This document shows positions 24,001 through 35,856 of a stretch of 64,000 nucleotides of DNA, piece by piece. The position numbers were made by a program, and so were the translations under genes. The stretch covers positions 22,864,744 to 22,928,743 of the forward strand of contig CM041547.1 in assembly GCA_023238725.1 (NCBI GenBank), given 5' to 3'. How positions within the stretch are numbered: position 1 is the stretch's first letter; each line of letters opens with the position of its first letter. This stretch comes from Scortum barcoo. Taxonomy: Eukaryota; Chordata; Actinopteri; Centrarchiformes; Terapontidae. The notes under the pieces were generated by a model. That model had not been told where the DNA came from. It did not search any database and worked only from the letters and a program-made list of their open reading frames with translations.

Positions 24001-24527
24001 GAACCAGGCCGATACTACGTGGAATCAGCCTTCACGCTGGCAGCAAACGTTATTGCCAAAAGAGTCATCATGGGTGATATGAATGAACATTGTGGTAAAA
24101 TGTATATGCCATAGATAAATAGGGGGAAAAGATAAAAAAATATATTTGAGTTGAATTTCTTTCTCTTATTTCTAGTATATATATATTTTCATTGCATATT
24201 TGATTGATTTAGTTTTAGTAACATTTTAATAATTCACTTATTTGCAGTTGTGATATTTTTCTGCAGACGTTGAGGAAAACAGCCCCAACAGAATGATGAT
24301 GTATTACATTAATGATGGACTGTATGGGTCCCTGAGTTGCCTTCTGAAAGATGCTGCTCACTCTGAGGTTGAACCATACCTTCACAGGGTAAATAAAAAT
24401 CCTACCATTACTGGACGATTGTTAAATAAAAAAAAACAACAAACAAACAAACAGATTACAACCAATGTGCATGTACACACAGACATATACTGTATATATG
24501 TGTGTAATGCGTAACATACTTGTATGT

Positions 24528-24588
<61 letters not shown>

Positions 24589-24901
24589 TTATACAAAACA
24601 TTGTGGGAGAACATGAGAATAAATGTGATTTGGATTTTTATATTTGTGCTCTACACAGGCAGTAAAGAGCAGTGAGCAGAGATACCGCTCTGTTATCTGG
24701 GGTCCAACCTGCGACAGCATTGACAAAGTAACTGACAGTTACTGGATTCCTGAGCTCCACGTGGGGGACTGGCTTCTCATCGACAACATGGGTGCTTACT
24801 CTGTTAGTTTATCCACTGACTTCAATGGCTTTGAAAGAGCACACATTTACCTTGCTGTGACAGCTGAGACATGGCAAGTCTTAAACCTTTCTGACAGCTA
24901 A
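21093..24901 (+). CDS. Ornithine decarboxylase-like (ODC/antizyme-inhibitor family), tailless paralogue
   Basis: Group IV PLP-dependent decarboxylase; classical members convert ornithine to putrescine in the cytosol. Exons: 21353(or 21327)-21454, 21577-21750, 21884-22056, 22140-22356, 23229-23312, 23932-24094, 24267-24388 and 24659-24901. All junctions are GT..AG and the frame is continuous, giving 425 residues from MQSLSPEICDINILN. An in-frame upstream exon at 21082-21114 (ATG at 21093) would add 16 residues. Conserved sites are PFYAVKCN (PLP-lysine), GTGFDCASK, VSFHVGS, the LLDIGGGF phosphate loop, IIAEPGRYY, YYINDG, and WGPTCD with the catalytic Cys-Asp. These favour an active decarboxylase over an antizyme inhibitor. 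The region matching the antizyme-binding loop (HIKYAGTHGVDMMTFDS) is present. The protein stops at VLNLSDS, so the roughly 35-residue PEST/degron tail of vertebrate ODC1 is missing. A possible poly(A) signal AATAAA is at 25640-25645. Substrate preference is not established. Confidence 0.9.
24528..24584. repeat. (CA)n(TA)n compound microsatellite in ODC intron 8
   Basis: CA repeats at 24528-24546 run directly into TA repeats to 24584. The upstream half-copy lacks this stretch, because that part of its intron was lost. Confidence 0.9.
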
Positions 24902-26559
24902 AACATCATGTGTTCATCATCTGGTAGGACTTCTGTATGAGTTAGTCACAATACTGACATGGAGAACAAACAGGCATTTAACATCTTTCTCTGGTTGGTC
25001 TGTTTCCATCGACACATTTATTGTGAGCATTTGCTCGTGTAAATTAATTTCACTGCCCTTGCAATCCCCCATAGGATACTTTCTCCCAATTTAAAGGTAG
25101 TGTAGGTGTAGATTTGGATTTGCTTCTAATATTTTTGCATTGTCAGATGATCTGGTCACTTTAAATCCTCATGGGGTTACTGGTAAGATCAAAGTGAATT
25201 TACAGAGTAAAGAGTGAGACTGGAGAATTAAAGCAAAACACAGAGTGTACCTGATCTGAGGATCTGATAACTTTCAGGCTGTATTAAGCATTGTTGCTAA
25301 CTGCAGCAGTAGCATCTCTGAGATAACTGAGCAGTGATGAACTTGAAGTGATTGGTATTCATAGATTCACAGATTTACTATCAGAACATCATAACAAACA
25401 TTTGAACTAGTCAGCTGATATTACTGTATATTAAAATTTTAGCTCATCAGCCAATTCAAAAAATGAAAACAAGTGGACTGATTTTTTTAAAAGGTTCAAT
25501 GACTAAACTTTATAAGCTGCAGGAAACCTTTGAGTTGTGTTGCCCAAACTGATGATTTACAGCAGAAAAAAGCTGTTTTTGTCCTGTTTGTATGTTAAAT
25601 GGAGTATGTCAAAAGGAGCCTTTGTGGCAGATCCAGATGAATAAAGCTTTTTTTTATCAATTCACTTACCTGAATGAAAAAAAATCATTAGTCTATTACA
25701 AAGGATCTCTTAATGGTCTGTGCTCAGGAGGAATGACTACAGCACGACAAATCTGTGTTCACTGTTCATCTCACTATTGATTTAAACTGCTGTTTTACTA
25801 GTTCTTCACTGTACCAAACATTTTTCAACTTTATGTTATACATACTGGGTCTGTTATCATTGTTAGTGTTTCTGGTTTTCATTGTTAGTTGTAGTTGTAG
25901 TTGTAGTTGTGTAGTTGTATGCAGATTAACAAAGGTAATATAACATGTTAGCTTGAGAGGTGCTGATAGGTAGATTAATTATAGCAAGTCTTCTTTTTTC
26001 TTTTTTTACATTTCTTTACATACAAAAAAGATGTTCAGACCATTGATGTGACCACTTTCAGACAGCTCTGAGAAAAAATGAAAAAGAAATTGTCCCAAAT
26101 CCATACTACAGTAATTCTATATAACATGCACTTTGTACTAACTGAGTCATTGTATACCAGCAAGAAATGACGGAAGTGCGATGTCGCATGTCAAGGAAAT
26201 GGCAACTTTGTCTTTGCCAATTAACCCTCACAAAGACACAGCAAAGTGCTTTGCTAATGATTTTAAACATGTACGTGTTTTACCAATTTAATTTTGAATG
26301 TCTGGTTTGAGTATTCTTGATAATGTCACACACTACAAACTCACAGTTGGTGTGCAGCATGGATTTGGAACAAGTTAAACTATATATTGTGTTAAAAGCT
26401 CAGAATGGAACATGCATATGATTAAAATATTTCCAGTGCATCAGTAGTTTCCTTTAATCCATGATAACCACTGTGATACTCTTCAGAAGTAGAAAGCTAA
26501 ACCTCTTGATAAATGTTCTCATCTTCTCCATACATATCCAGAGCATCTTCACTGAGGGG
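24902..26559. other. ODC 3' region and intergenic DNA
   Basis: Contains the presumed ODC 3' UTR (candidate AATAAA at 25640-25645) and a TAGTTG hexamer run at about 25886-25915. No other gene recognised. The adjacent receptor gene is convergent. Confidence 0.5.
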
Positions 26560-29500
26560 CTACTGTACATTTACATAGTCGTCATCAGTATCACTGCTTT
26601 CTTCCTCTTTAGCAACTTCTTTTGCAACATTTTGCTCATTCAGCTCTTCCTTTCCATTGTCCTCTACAGTAACATACATCTCATTGTTTTCCACATAAAC
26701 ACTACCGTTGTTCTCCTCTTCCTCGTAGTCATGGCTGTCATCACTTTCCTGTTCTTCCATTGCTCTTGTTTGCTGCCCCCATTTCTTCGTGGAATGTGCT
26801 GATTCATAGTTCACATAGAGCTGTTCCTCGTTCTTCTCATCATCCTCAGAGTCTTCTAAATGGTTCATGACAGTCACTGGAGCACAAGTATGGGAACAGA
26901 ACATTGAATATTAGAATCAGTTTCTATCACAGTTACACATTCACACAAATGCATCGATGGAAGTGTGTCTTGACACTTTGATCAACATCAGTAACAGTTA
27001 GTCTTATAAAATCATGCACTATGCACAGTGGTGATCACAGACATTGAGTTTGGACGAAGGCTCCAGGCTGACTGGCCTGTCGACGTCTCCTGAAGACAAG
27101 ACAGACCACCACCAAGATCAGGAGGAGGAGCAGCAGGATTCCAGCAGCTATTGAGGAGGTCAACAGCAACACAGGCACTAGAAGAGAAAAATGTTTTATC
27201 AGTTTATCCTGAAAACAAATCAAATTCTTTTCAAGTACAGTTCCCTATCTGACTGATTGTTATGATGTTAGACAGATAAAGCAGCATTTCATGAATAAAG
27301 TGGTATGACAACAGGCAATACTGATATTATACTGAATCAATTACAGGGGTTGTCTCTATCAATATCTCATAATATTAAATATAAAATATGATTTGTAATC
27401 TTCATACATATTAACAGGGGTAATATTAAATGTGATGGATATATGATATGAGTATGTGAGAGTTATAGAGTGATGTAATAGACTGATTATATTTGAGCAT
27501 TATGCCCAGTAGTAAAATGGCTATATTACTTTATGTTTTTTTTTATGTGAAGATACATAAGTTTCAGATAATCACCAGAAAGTGATGCTCTATTTAAATG
27601 TATGTTGTGTGTGTTTTTGAAAACACCATCAAATTTCTATTTAAAACTCAGTCGTTCAAAAATGATCACAATCATAATTTAAACACTAAAGAACTGAGCC
27701 ATATTTTGGAAACTGTCTCTCTGTGTCTACCTGTTTAAGACAGTAACATCAAACTGTGAAGACGTAAAACTTGATTCCTTCCTTGTTCTAGAAACGAATA
27801 TGAGGAATATTTCCTCCTGATCAGGAACTACTGATGTTATTATTGTTAAATATTCTGGGACTGATTGCACAGAGAAGATAGTCAATTTAAACAGCAGATG
27901 TGCATTCATTGTTACAGTAGATAAAATGAAATTCTGCCTGCTTACATGTAATGATGACACTAATCGATGTTGTTTCAGGAGAGGTAAATTTTCGTGAAGA
28001 CAGTGTGACCTCATACACACAGCTGTATTCGCCCTGGCGTTCATACTCAGCTACAGGGAAGTTAAAGGAGGCTGAGTGGTTGACTGCTGGATTAGTGTCG
28101 GTGATGTTGGAACCAGAGAAGATGAGAAAGAAACGGCCTGCAGGATAGTTGGAGTGAATGGAGCAAGTGAAGACAAAGCTGTAACCCTTGGTGACCTCTG
28201 CACCTTCAGGACTCCAGACCAGCCCCCTGTTAGGAGATGTCAGGGTGATGGTGGGCTGCTGCAGGCTCACTGGTTTAAGAAGGGACAACATTAAAGAAAC
28301 TGCACATTTCCTGGATAAGTAAATCAATTACATTAGACAGATACTGCACTAACATAAAGCTATGCTGTTCTTAAGCAATGTGTGTGTGCTGATTTTTCTG
28401 GAAAAGTTGATTCTGACACCCAGGTTATAATGCTTCAAATATGAGGGCTTTCATCAGCAGGAGAAAGTCAACTGCACTTGCTGATATATCTCTCTTTTTG
28501 AACTTCTTTTCATTTCTACTTATTTCAATACAAATCAACAAAAAGTGTATGGGAAATGTATTTTTCCTCACCGGTAACAGAGAGTCTGACAGAGTCACTG
28601 AAGGGGGAGCTGAAGTTCTGACTTGAAACCCTTGACTGATACTGATACTGACACTGGTATGATCCCTCATTATCAAAGTCGACAAAGGGGATGCTAAATG
28701 TTGCAGAGCTGGAGTTTGATGTTTGGGAACTTCTGAATGAGTCTGAGTTCTTCTTCAGAATAAATGTTCCACCTAAATGCTGAGTTAAGATGGAACAAGT
28801 GATGTCAACTTTCTGACCCCAGGGAACTTCACCAACAGGATTCATGGAGATGTTGGGCTTTGGGAGGATCACTGAAAAGACAAAACAATATTAGAGCAAC
28901 ACATACACTGATTTTCAGGTGTATCTACTACTGAAAAAGATTTTTTGTCTTACATGTGGAAACCATGTTAGACAGGCCTTAGTTGAAGCAACATCTAGCC
29001 CATTGTACAGTTATGGCAAGCCATGCAGTCCAAATACATGTGATTTTCAACATGTTAAATACATTTAAACAACATGTTGACAACTCGAGACAACACGGAA
29101 ATAACGTGTTGACAACAAGTTAAACACGTAAACACCACTTTGACAACACATCAACAGTGTGTGGTCTCAAACATCAAGTCCACGCAATTCTGAGAATCCT
29201 TTTCTTCATTTTTTTGTGTAGCCAACTGAAATACTGTTTTTCTAAATTCAATATTTGGATTGCAGTTTTTTGACAAAAAAGGTGTCCTGGGACTTTGGCA
29301 GAGAAGCATATATTTGCTGGCATTAAAGCCAAATAAAATAACTACCTCACTGAATTACAAACTGTCACTAAAATCATGGAAGTCAACTGGAAAGACAACT
29401 GGACTTGCTGATATATCTCTGTATCTAAACTTCTTTTCATTTATACTTAATTCAAAACAAGTAAAAAAAAATTGTGCCGGGCAACCATTAAAATTTGTCG

Positions 29501-30617
29501 TCACGATTAATCACATTAATTAAACATTAATAATTAATCACATTGTTATGCTTAAAATTCAAAAATGAATTCAAAAGTAGTGTGTTGTGCACTTTTATTT
29601 TAAAAGTACTGCAATATGAATAAAATTGTAATAACATTTGATTTGACTTGAAACCCTTGACTGATACTGATACTGACACTGGTATGATCCCTCATTATCA
29701 AAGTCGACAAAGGGGATGCTAAATGTTGCAGAGCTGGAGTTTGATGTTTGGGACTTCCTGACTGCGTCTGAGTTCTTCTTCAGAATAAATGTTCCACCTA
29801 AATGCTGAGTTAAGATGGAACAAGTGATGTCAACGTTCTGACCCCAGGGAACTTCACCAGGACCAGGAACAGGATTCATGGAGATGTTGGGCTTTGGGAG
29901 GATCACTGAAAAGACAACACAATATTAGAATAATAATAATACTAAATTTGTGCTTTAAACTGTACTCAAATAGTTACAGATTCACAGAAATGAAAGTAAA
30001 GGAATGTTTACGTATTTAAAAGGCATATGTATTGTGATTTTCATTTCAACAACCAAACAAACAAACAATGTACTGACTCCTACAATTATCCATCTCAAAT
30101 ATTACATATGATCACTAGAAGTGTAGCATTCCCTTTAGATGCAGGGACTCTCCACTCTGCCTACATTTTCTTATTTTGATAAGTTTGGGAAGGAATTAAC
30201 AGGAATTAACTACAGGAATAAACTCCAGGAATTACAGCATCACAAAGGAGAAATGACTGACCTGCAGCAGATGACAAGGAAGTCAAGAGAACAGAGACTA
30301 AAAAGTGAAGAGAAAACATATTTTATTTACATTAATATCTGATCTATCTATTAATATCTGATCCAGACCTATCATGTAGACTGTAGAAATATTAGATCAG
30401 ATCTAAAATAGTCATTTCTTTCTGTAATCTTTCTGATTGTTGCATTGGTGTTCTTGGTGTCTCTGGTGTCTTTGTCTTTGACAACATTATATATAGAAAA
30501 TGTTTCATAATTATTACAGTAACATCACCTCCTCTACAGAATGAGTATTTTCACTTTTAAATACACACTGCACATAATTTACTCACCAAAAAAGATTCTA
30601 GGTAGAAGCTTCGACAT
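26560..30617 (-). CDS. Ig-superfamily type I membrane receptor with multi-tyrosine tail
   Basis: Six minus-strand exons join in one frame (380 residues): 30617-30587 and 30297-30262 (split signal peptide, MSKLLPRIFF then VSVLLTSLSSAA), 28871-28572 (Ig), 28269-27946 (Ig), 27177-27043 (transmembrane), 26876-26560 (tail). Ig1 has the ITCS cysteine and the GSYQCQYQ cysteine. Ig2 has FVFTCSIHS and GEYSCVYEV, with N-glycosylation sites such as NITD and NHSA. The membrane exon has a Leu/Val-rich helix (SIAAGILLLLLLILVVVCLV) followed by RRRRQ. The acidic tail has tyrosine motifs LYVNY, HDYEE, VYVEN, MYVTV and terminal DYVNVQ. YVN is the Grb2-SH2 type motif, so signalling through adaptors is likely. 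No classical ITIM is obvious. All exons are phase 1, as is usual for Ig genes. The fold and topology are secure; the exact family (fish Fc-receptor-like or other leukocyte receptors) is not. Confidence 0.82.
29470..29643. mobile_element. Inserted AT-rich segment breaking the duplicate Ig exon
   Basis: Homology to 28441-28871 is present on both sides, but this roughly 170-bp stretch has no counterpart and replaces the 3' end of the exon. It contains GATTAATCACATTAATTAAA-type sequence resembling the ends of small fish DNA elements. Class uncertain. Confidence 0.5.
29644..29905 (-). pseudogene. Duplicate Ig exon, 3' end lost
   Basis: Near-identical to the intact Ig exon at 28572-28871 (same start VILPKPNISMNP and same GSYQCQYQYQSRVSS), with a 4-residue insertion (PGPG). 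It keeps a TTTTCAG acceptor, but homology stops after SRVSSQ. The last roughly 14 codons and the splice donor are gone. It cannot be spliced normally into the receptor. The duplication also covers the neighbouring intron (28441-28560 matches about 29390-29465). Confidence 0.85.
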
Positions 30618-31333
30618 ATTGGTGAATGCAGGTGACTCAGAGAAGGGACTGAAACATTCAAAGTTTCTTCAAAGCCAGAAAAACTTCTGGTTGTTTCTCT
30701 CCTCCAGCTGGGTAGGAAAAATATGGTTATGATGTAAATGTAACATTTTACCATGATGCAGTCTTGGTTTCAGTCATCAAAGTTATCGAAAGCTTGGAAA
30801 AGCTTGGCAAAACATAAAGGCAAATGCACTTTTGTCCCTTACGTGCTATGTAAGTGTAGTTCATTTACCACTTCTCATATATCACATCCTCAAAAATGTG
30901 GATGTGTGTTTCCTGCTTTAAGAAATGTGTGAACTGATGATGACCACGACCTTGACTGTTATAAAGAATAGCGACCCAATCTCCATCTCTACACGTTTAT
31001 CTGAAGATACTACTCTGTCAACAAAGAAATTACTAGAATGACTTTATATTGGTGTAAATTTGAGAGTTACAATGTTTTACTGATCTGTCTCTGCCAGTGC
31101 CTACAGCAAAGGCTTTGTTGAATAAATTCAGGACAGGCAGCTTGATGAAACTAAAAGGTTAAAGCTAAAATAGTGACACACACAGTTATTTTACCTCAAA
31201 GCATCATTTATCAACATCATGTTATATACATAAAAAAAAACAAAATCTTGTGAAAGTTGTGAAATGTTGAGTTCAGTGCCAAGTCTTGTCTTGCTCTTAA
31301 ACAGAATCCAAGTGTTTCAATGTAGCATCAACA
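30618..31333. other. Upstream region of the Ig receptor
   Basis: Presumed 5' UTR and promoter of the receptor, read leftwards. No core promoter motif could be assigned. No other gene is visible. Confidence 0.4.
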
Positions 31334-31891
31334 TGTCATGGTTCTGCCTGTCATTCCCTTGTGTTTCCCTGTCCTTGTATTTTTGTTGTCTTGTTTGTCT
31401 CCCTCAGTGTGTTCTTTGTTAGTTCTTGTTCCTTGTCCTTGTGTTTGTCAGTTTTCTGTCTGGCTGTGTGCACTTCCTGTTTTATTTTGTATTCTTGCCT
31501 CTCCTCACTTGTTGAGCACTTTACTTCCTGCCCTTTTGTGTTTCCCTCCCATTTTGATTACCTGCTCTGCCCCAATTAGTTTCACCTGTTCCTCGTTTGT
31601 CTCCTCACCTGTTTTCCACTTCCTCATCACCCTCAGTATTTATACCAGCCCCCTTCCTTTGTTCAGTTTTGGATCGTTGGGTTTGTTTCCTGCGTTTGTT
31701 TCCTGCCCTGAACCTGCCCTGAACCTGCCCTGTGTTCGTTCCTGCCTGCCCGTTTGTTCCTACCCGTTTGTTCCTGCCCATCTGTTCCTGTTTCCCCGTG
31801 TTCCTGTAATATAGTCATTGGATCTAGTCTGCTTCCTGCCTCGTCTGCATCCTGGGTCCGAACTTCACTTCGCCCTGCACCTACCTTGACA
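31334..31891 (+). mobile_element. Solo LTR of a Gypsy-type retrotransposon with TSD
   Basis: Starts TGTCATGG and ends CCTTGACA, with exact 5-bp duplications CAACA at 31329-31333 and 31892-31896. The sequence is related to the solo LTR at 82-552 (opposite strand) and, more distantly, to the LTR at 37708-38098. It has no internal region. The long Cys/Pro/Ser-rich open frame across it is chance, caused by its pyrimidine-rich strand. Confidence 0.9.
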
Positions 31892-31896
31892 CAACA

Positions 31897-33589
31897 TTTC
31901 ACATCATACAGTAACTGAAGCTGCAATTCTGTGTGATTTTTGATGACAACCGATCGACTGTATGATGAAACCTCATTAGGAAACTAGACAAATATTTGGG
32001 AGAGATGTTTTATCCACTTTGTTCAAATTCAAACAAGAAATTGGACAATCCATGGTTACTCTCAGCATCTGTGCAAGAGAATCCATTTCCATCCATTTTC
32101 ATTTTTTTTCAGTAATTTTGACATAACTTAATGGAAAAACCCTGAAAAATCTCTTTTTACATGAAATGAAATCATTGTACCTACAAGCGGCATACAGACC
32201 ACAGCATTTGGACTCATAGCTTAGTTTTACTCACCTAACGTCAAATCAGGCTGGGTAGAAGTTACAATCTGGTCAATTCATATGACTCTGAGAGGTGTCC
32301 AGGCTCAGGAGGGTTCATAAAGACAGAAACAGCAGTGTGGTTTGTGGCTTCTCTGCTTGTGTTCACAGGGGCAGGCACTTTTTTACATACACTGAACATT
32401 TACCACACTATAAATTTACTTTATTACAATATACAATATTATTACAATATTATTACAATATTATTACACCTTTGAGTCATACCATAAAAATTAACATTTG
32501 TCCCTCTAAACCACGAAGTGTAATACAAATGATGCAATACACTGATTACCTCATAAAAGGAACAGTATACTATACACATCCTATGGTAACTAAACTTATC
32601 GTATAAACCAGTGTAACATAATTTATATGACTAGTCTCATCCTTATAATTAACTTTAATAAATTACACTGGCCACTGGGTCTTAAGATTTTTAGAGAACA
32701 GAAATGTGAGAAGGAAGTGCTAAGTGTTGTGTAGATAAGATAAACAAGGTCTTTGGTCCATATGTGCTGGTTTTTAACTTCTTCTTCCTTAAAAAGACTT
32801 TGCTTTTATTCCTTTTAAGGTAAATTTGCACAGAGAGTAAAGTGTATCAAAAGCCACACATGACACACTTATCCAGTGCACTGATGACTGAGCATATTTT
32901 GGTCAAACTTTTTAGTTCTCCTTTTGATTTGGCTATTAAATGTAACTTTCAAAGAGCCTCACAAGTAAGCAAGGGCCTACAAATGAATTAGAAAGGAAAT
33001 TAGAAAGGAAACCCTTAAACTGAGCGACCAGACATCATAATTGTTGAAGACTTTCATAAAACTCCCTGTTGCATACTGACTCTCAGGGGGAAAGACAGCT
33101 AACTTAATAGAACTACTGTACAGAATGTGATGTCTCACATCTGAAGGGCATCTGCTTGATTGTGACAGCAGCATATGCTTGTTTCAGAGATTAAGCCATG
33201 TAAGTCTATGTATACATGACCAAAACAATGAAACTGCCAATAGCTCATTTAATCAGTTTATTAATGGATTACCTAATGTCTGGGCAAACCATTAATTTTC
33301 AACATGAACTAAGTCTCTAGCCCAGAGTTGAAATCCTGAGTAGGAGGTCTGACCTTTCTGGTCCCACATCCCACATATTTTTAGTCTGTACTAAAATTTT
33401 AGAAACTACCACTGAATTAGGTTTTATGAGTAATTTTGAATTCTCCCAGACCAAGTGGGGTGTTTAATTTAATTAATTTATTTCTTTTTTTGGCTTTTAG
33501 CCACAATTAATGGTCTCCCCATCATCCTGGATCTGTCACATACAGACAAATAAGCAGACTACTTCAGCAGACTACGTTGGATGCAGTGT
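31897..33589. other. Intergenic DNA, nothing recognised
   Basis: AT-rich, with ATTACAAT-type simple sequence near 32425-32470. No gene or named repeat. Confidence 0.5.
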
Positions 33590-34375
33590 GAGAGACGTAT
33601 AGATAAACAAAAGCATGACAAGCTAACAAATGCCATAGCAAAGTGGATGGCTACAAACTGTAGGCCCATTTTTGTGTGGAAGATGTCAGTCTGAGGAATG
33701 TTCTTAGGATCGTAATGAATGATGGCATGTATGAGCCTCCCTCAAGATGCATCATCACAAGAAGAATACATGAGTTATATGAAAGCGACAGCGTTTCAAT
33801 GTGCACCAACTGTTGCTCTCACTGGAGACTACTGGACATCGCTGGGTAACCACAATTACCTCAGAGTTACAGTGCATTATATTGATGAGCAGGGGGAGCT
33901 CCATTCACATTCTCCTCTGGATATGATGAAGAATCAGCCACTGAGGGATGTCCTCACCACACACAACACCAAGATTGCTGAGCTAACTACAGCTGAAATG
34001 GACAAACTGCAGAGGTTGGAAACGCTACTTGAACCCTGCCGGTATATTTTACGTCATATATTTCTCACTGTCCTGTGCATGTGAGAGAGAAACAGAGTGT
34101 CTGTATGTGTGTGTAAATATAGCATGCACATGTAAGGGACATTCTTTGTGTGTATATAAGTAAGTTAATACAATACATTTTGACTGAAATGGGTTTTTTG
34201 ATTTTTTTTTCTTTTGCAGGTATGTGACTGAACTTCCGGGAGGAGAAAAGTTATGTTTATGCTCTGTGGTTTGTGCTCTGCCTGCTTTTTTCCGTCTCTC
34301 TCAGGTGATGGAGAGCTCAGATGATGATCCTGCGTATGGGGTCAAATTTAAGTCTACATTCAGACCAGACCAGGA
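33590..34375 (+). pseudogene. hAT (ZBED-like) transposase fragment
   Basis: Pieces in order are HDKLTNAIAKWMATNCRPI (about 33612-33668), then 33719-34041 with TVALTGDYWTSLGNHNYLRV, then, after an intron-like gap (GT at 34042, AG at 34219), YVTELPGGEK and VMESSDDDPAYGVKFKSTF. The LTxDxWTS-type motif is the first catalytic block of hAT transposases. The N-terminal BED finger and the C-terminal dimerisation domain are missing, and frames change between pieces. It is truncated by the Penelope-like fragment to its right. Confidence 0.8.
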
Positions 34376-34376
34376 G

Positions 34377-35150
34377 CTACCTCCTCTCCTTAGTCGTGGT
34401 TGTTCCACTTTGACATAGATGGCTTCTTTCAATCCTCTTTAAAGCCATCTGTCTTCTCAGGCCAAAACACTGTACATTGTTGTCCTGGAAACAGCGTCCC
34501 TTGTCCTTCAAATGTTCATGGACTGCTGAATCCTGCTCTGAGGAGTTGGCTCTCCTGTGTTGGTCCATACATTTGTTCTGTTTTCTCAATGTAGAGGTCC
34601 GAGCATTCCTTACTGCACTAAACAGCTCTGTCTTTTTGTGGTTTTCACAAATGCCCAGTTTGGGTATACACATGTTTTAAGTGCATCCCTGACGTGTTTC
34701 TGCTTCTTCTGCCCTCCCTCAGCCCATGTGTACTGCACATCAAAGGGGAGCCTGTGAATGAGGTTAGGGCCTTGCTCTCTACTTCCTCCATGTATAGATT
34801 GGCCACTATAAGAGACACAGGTGATTCCATGTCGAAGCCATGTTTTTGTCTGTAACTTTCTCTATACTGGAAGTAGATGGTGTTGAGGCAGAGGTCAAGC
34901 AGGGTGCATATGTGGTCTGGAGTGAGGTTGTTAGTCATCCTCTTACTGTCTCGACTGCTTCTGTAGTGGGAAGGCCTCTGAAAAGAGAGGTGACATCATG
35001 GGACACTGATCTTGTGAAAATCCTTGGAGTTCTTGGTGTGGCTTGCCCAGGTTTCCCCAGGTCATGTTGGTATCATGGTCTGTTAATGGCTTGGTCTCTT
35101 TCTAGTTCATCTTAGAGTCTCTCAGGCCATTCTCAGTCACATCCACCAAC
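34377..35150 (-). mobile_element. Penelope-like element fragment (RT plus GIY-YIG part)
   Basis: On the minus strand, 34938-34700 encodes the end of a Penelope-type reverse transcriptase (LTPDHICTLLDLCLNTIYFQ, SPVSLIVANLYMEEVESKAL). About 34600-34400 then gives the GIY-YIG endonuclease segment (CMDQHRRANSSEQDSAVHEH, then LKDKGRCFQDNNVQC). The order RT then GIY-YIG is that of Neptune/Penelope-like elements. Frames are broken and the 5' portion is missing, so it is a relic. Confidence 0.8.
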
Positions 35151-35299
35151 TCTTCACAGAGTCTTTGGTAATTTCTTTAAAAAGGGAGGAGTCTCCCAAT
35201 CCATTGCTTCCACCTGGTCAGCAGCTCCTGGTGTGGCGTTGTAGGTGGACATGGGATTTGGGATAGCTCAGCCCTGATTTTCAGGCTTGAAGCTAAAGT

Positions 35300-35650
35300 A
35301 GTAGGAGAGAGGATATGGCTCCCACATAATGTCCTGAACTTCGTCACTGGCACCATAGTACCTCCTCAGTTCAGCTCTGATGTCATAGGATCTGGGATAT
35401 GGTCTCCACTCCATCTTTTCTACTCTGTCACCAGCAAGTTCCGGGCAGAGCTTTTTGAATGTCCTTCGATCAAAAATGAAGGATATGGCTCCCACATCAT
35501 GTCCTGAACTTCATCACTGGCACTGTAGTACCTTCTCTCTTCAGCTCTTTCGTAGTAGGACTTGAATATGGGCTCCACTCCATCTTTCTTACTCTGCCAC
35601 CAGCCCTGGAGTTCTTTCTCCTTTGTTTTCCCGCTGTGGAATTTTTTTCT
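35300..35650 (-). repeat. Tandem duplication of a ~170-bp unit
   Basis: The block GGATATGGCTCCCACATAAT starts at 35311 and recurs at 35481 (CATCAT variant); a downstream block (CTCCACTCCATCTTT) recurs with about the same period. On the minus strand both units translate to RRYYxASDEVQDxMWEPYP, with frame differences between them. The protein family was not recognised. It may be coding debris of the neighbouring retroelement or a fossil host exon. Confidence 0.65.
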
Positions 35651-35856
35651 TTGTTGTGTAAAATCCAAACTTGTTGTTGGTCAGATATTGAGGTCTGTCT
35701 TGATCTTCGGATGTGAAATGAGGATGTTTCAGAACTTTTCAACAAAGCAATTTATAAAGCTTGGGGTTTCAAGCAAACTGTCTGCACTAGATTTTGAGTT
35801 TTGAGGCCAACTAAAACTTTTTGAGGAAAACTGCTAAAACTAATTATCTGTTTGTT

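Noticed and set aside
31338..31814. 158-codon Cys/Pro/Ser-rich frame
   Set aside because: Lies wholly within a solo LTR with target duplications; the pyrimidine-rich strand yields low-complexity translation.
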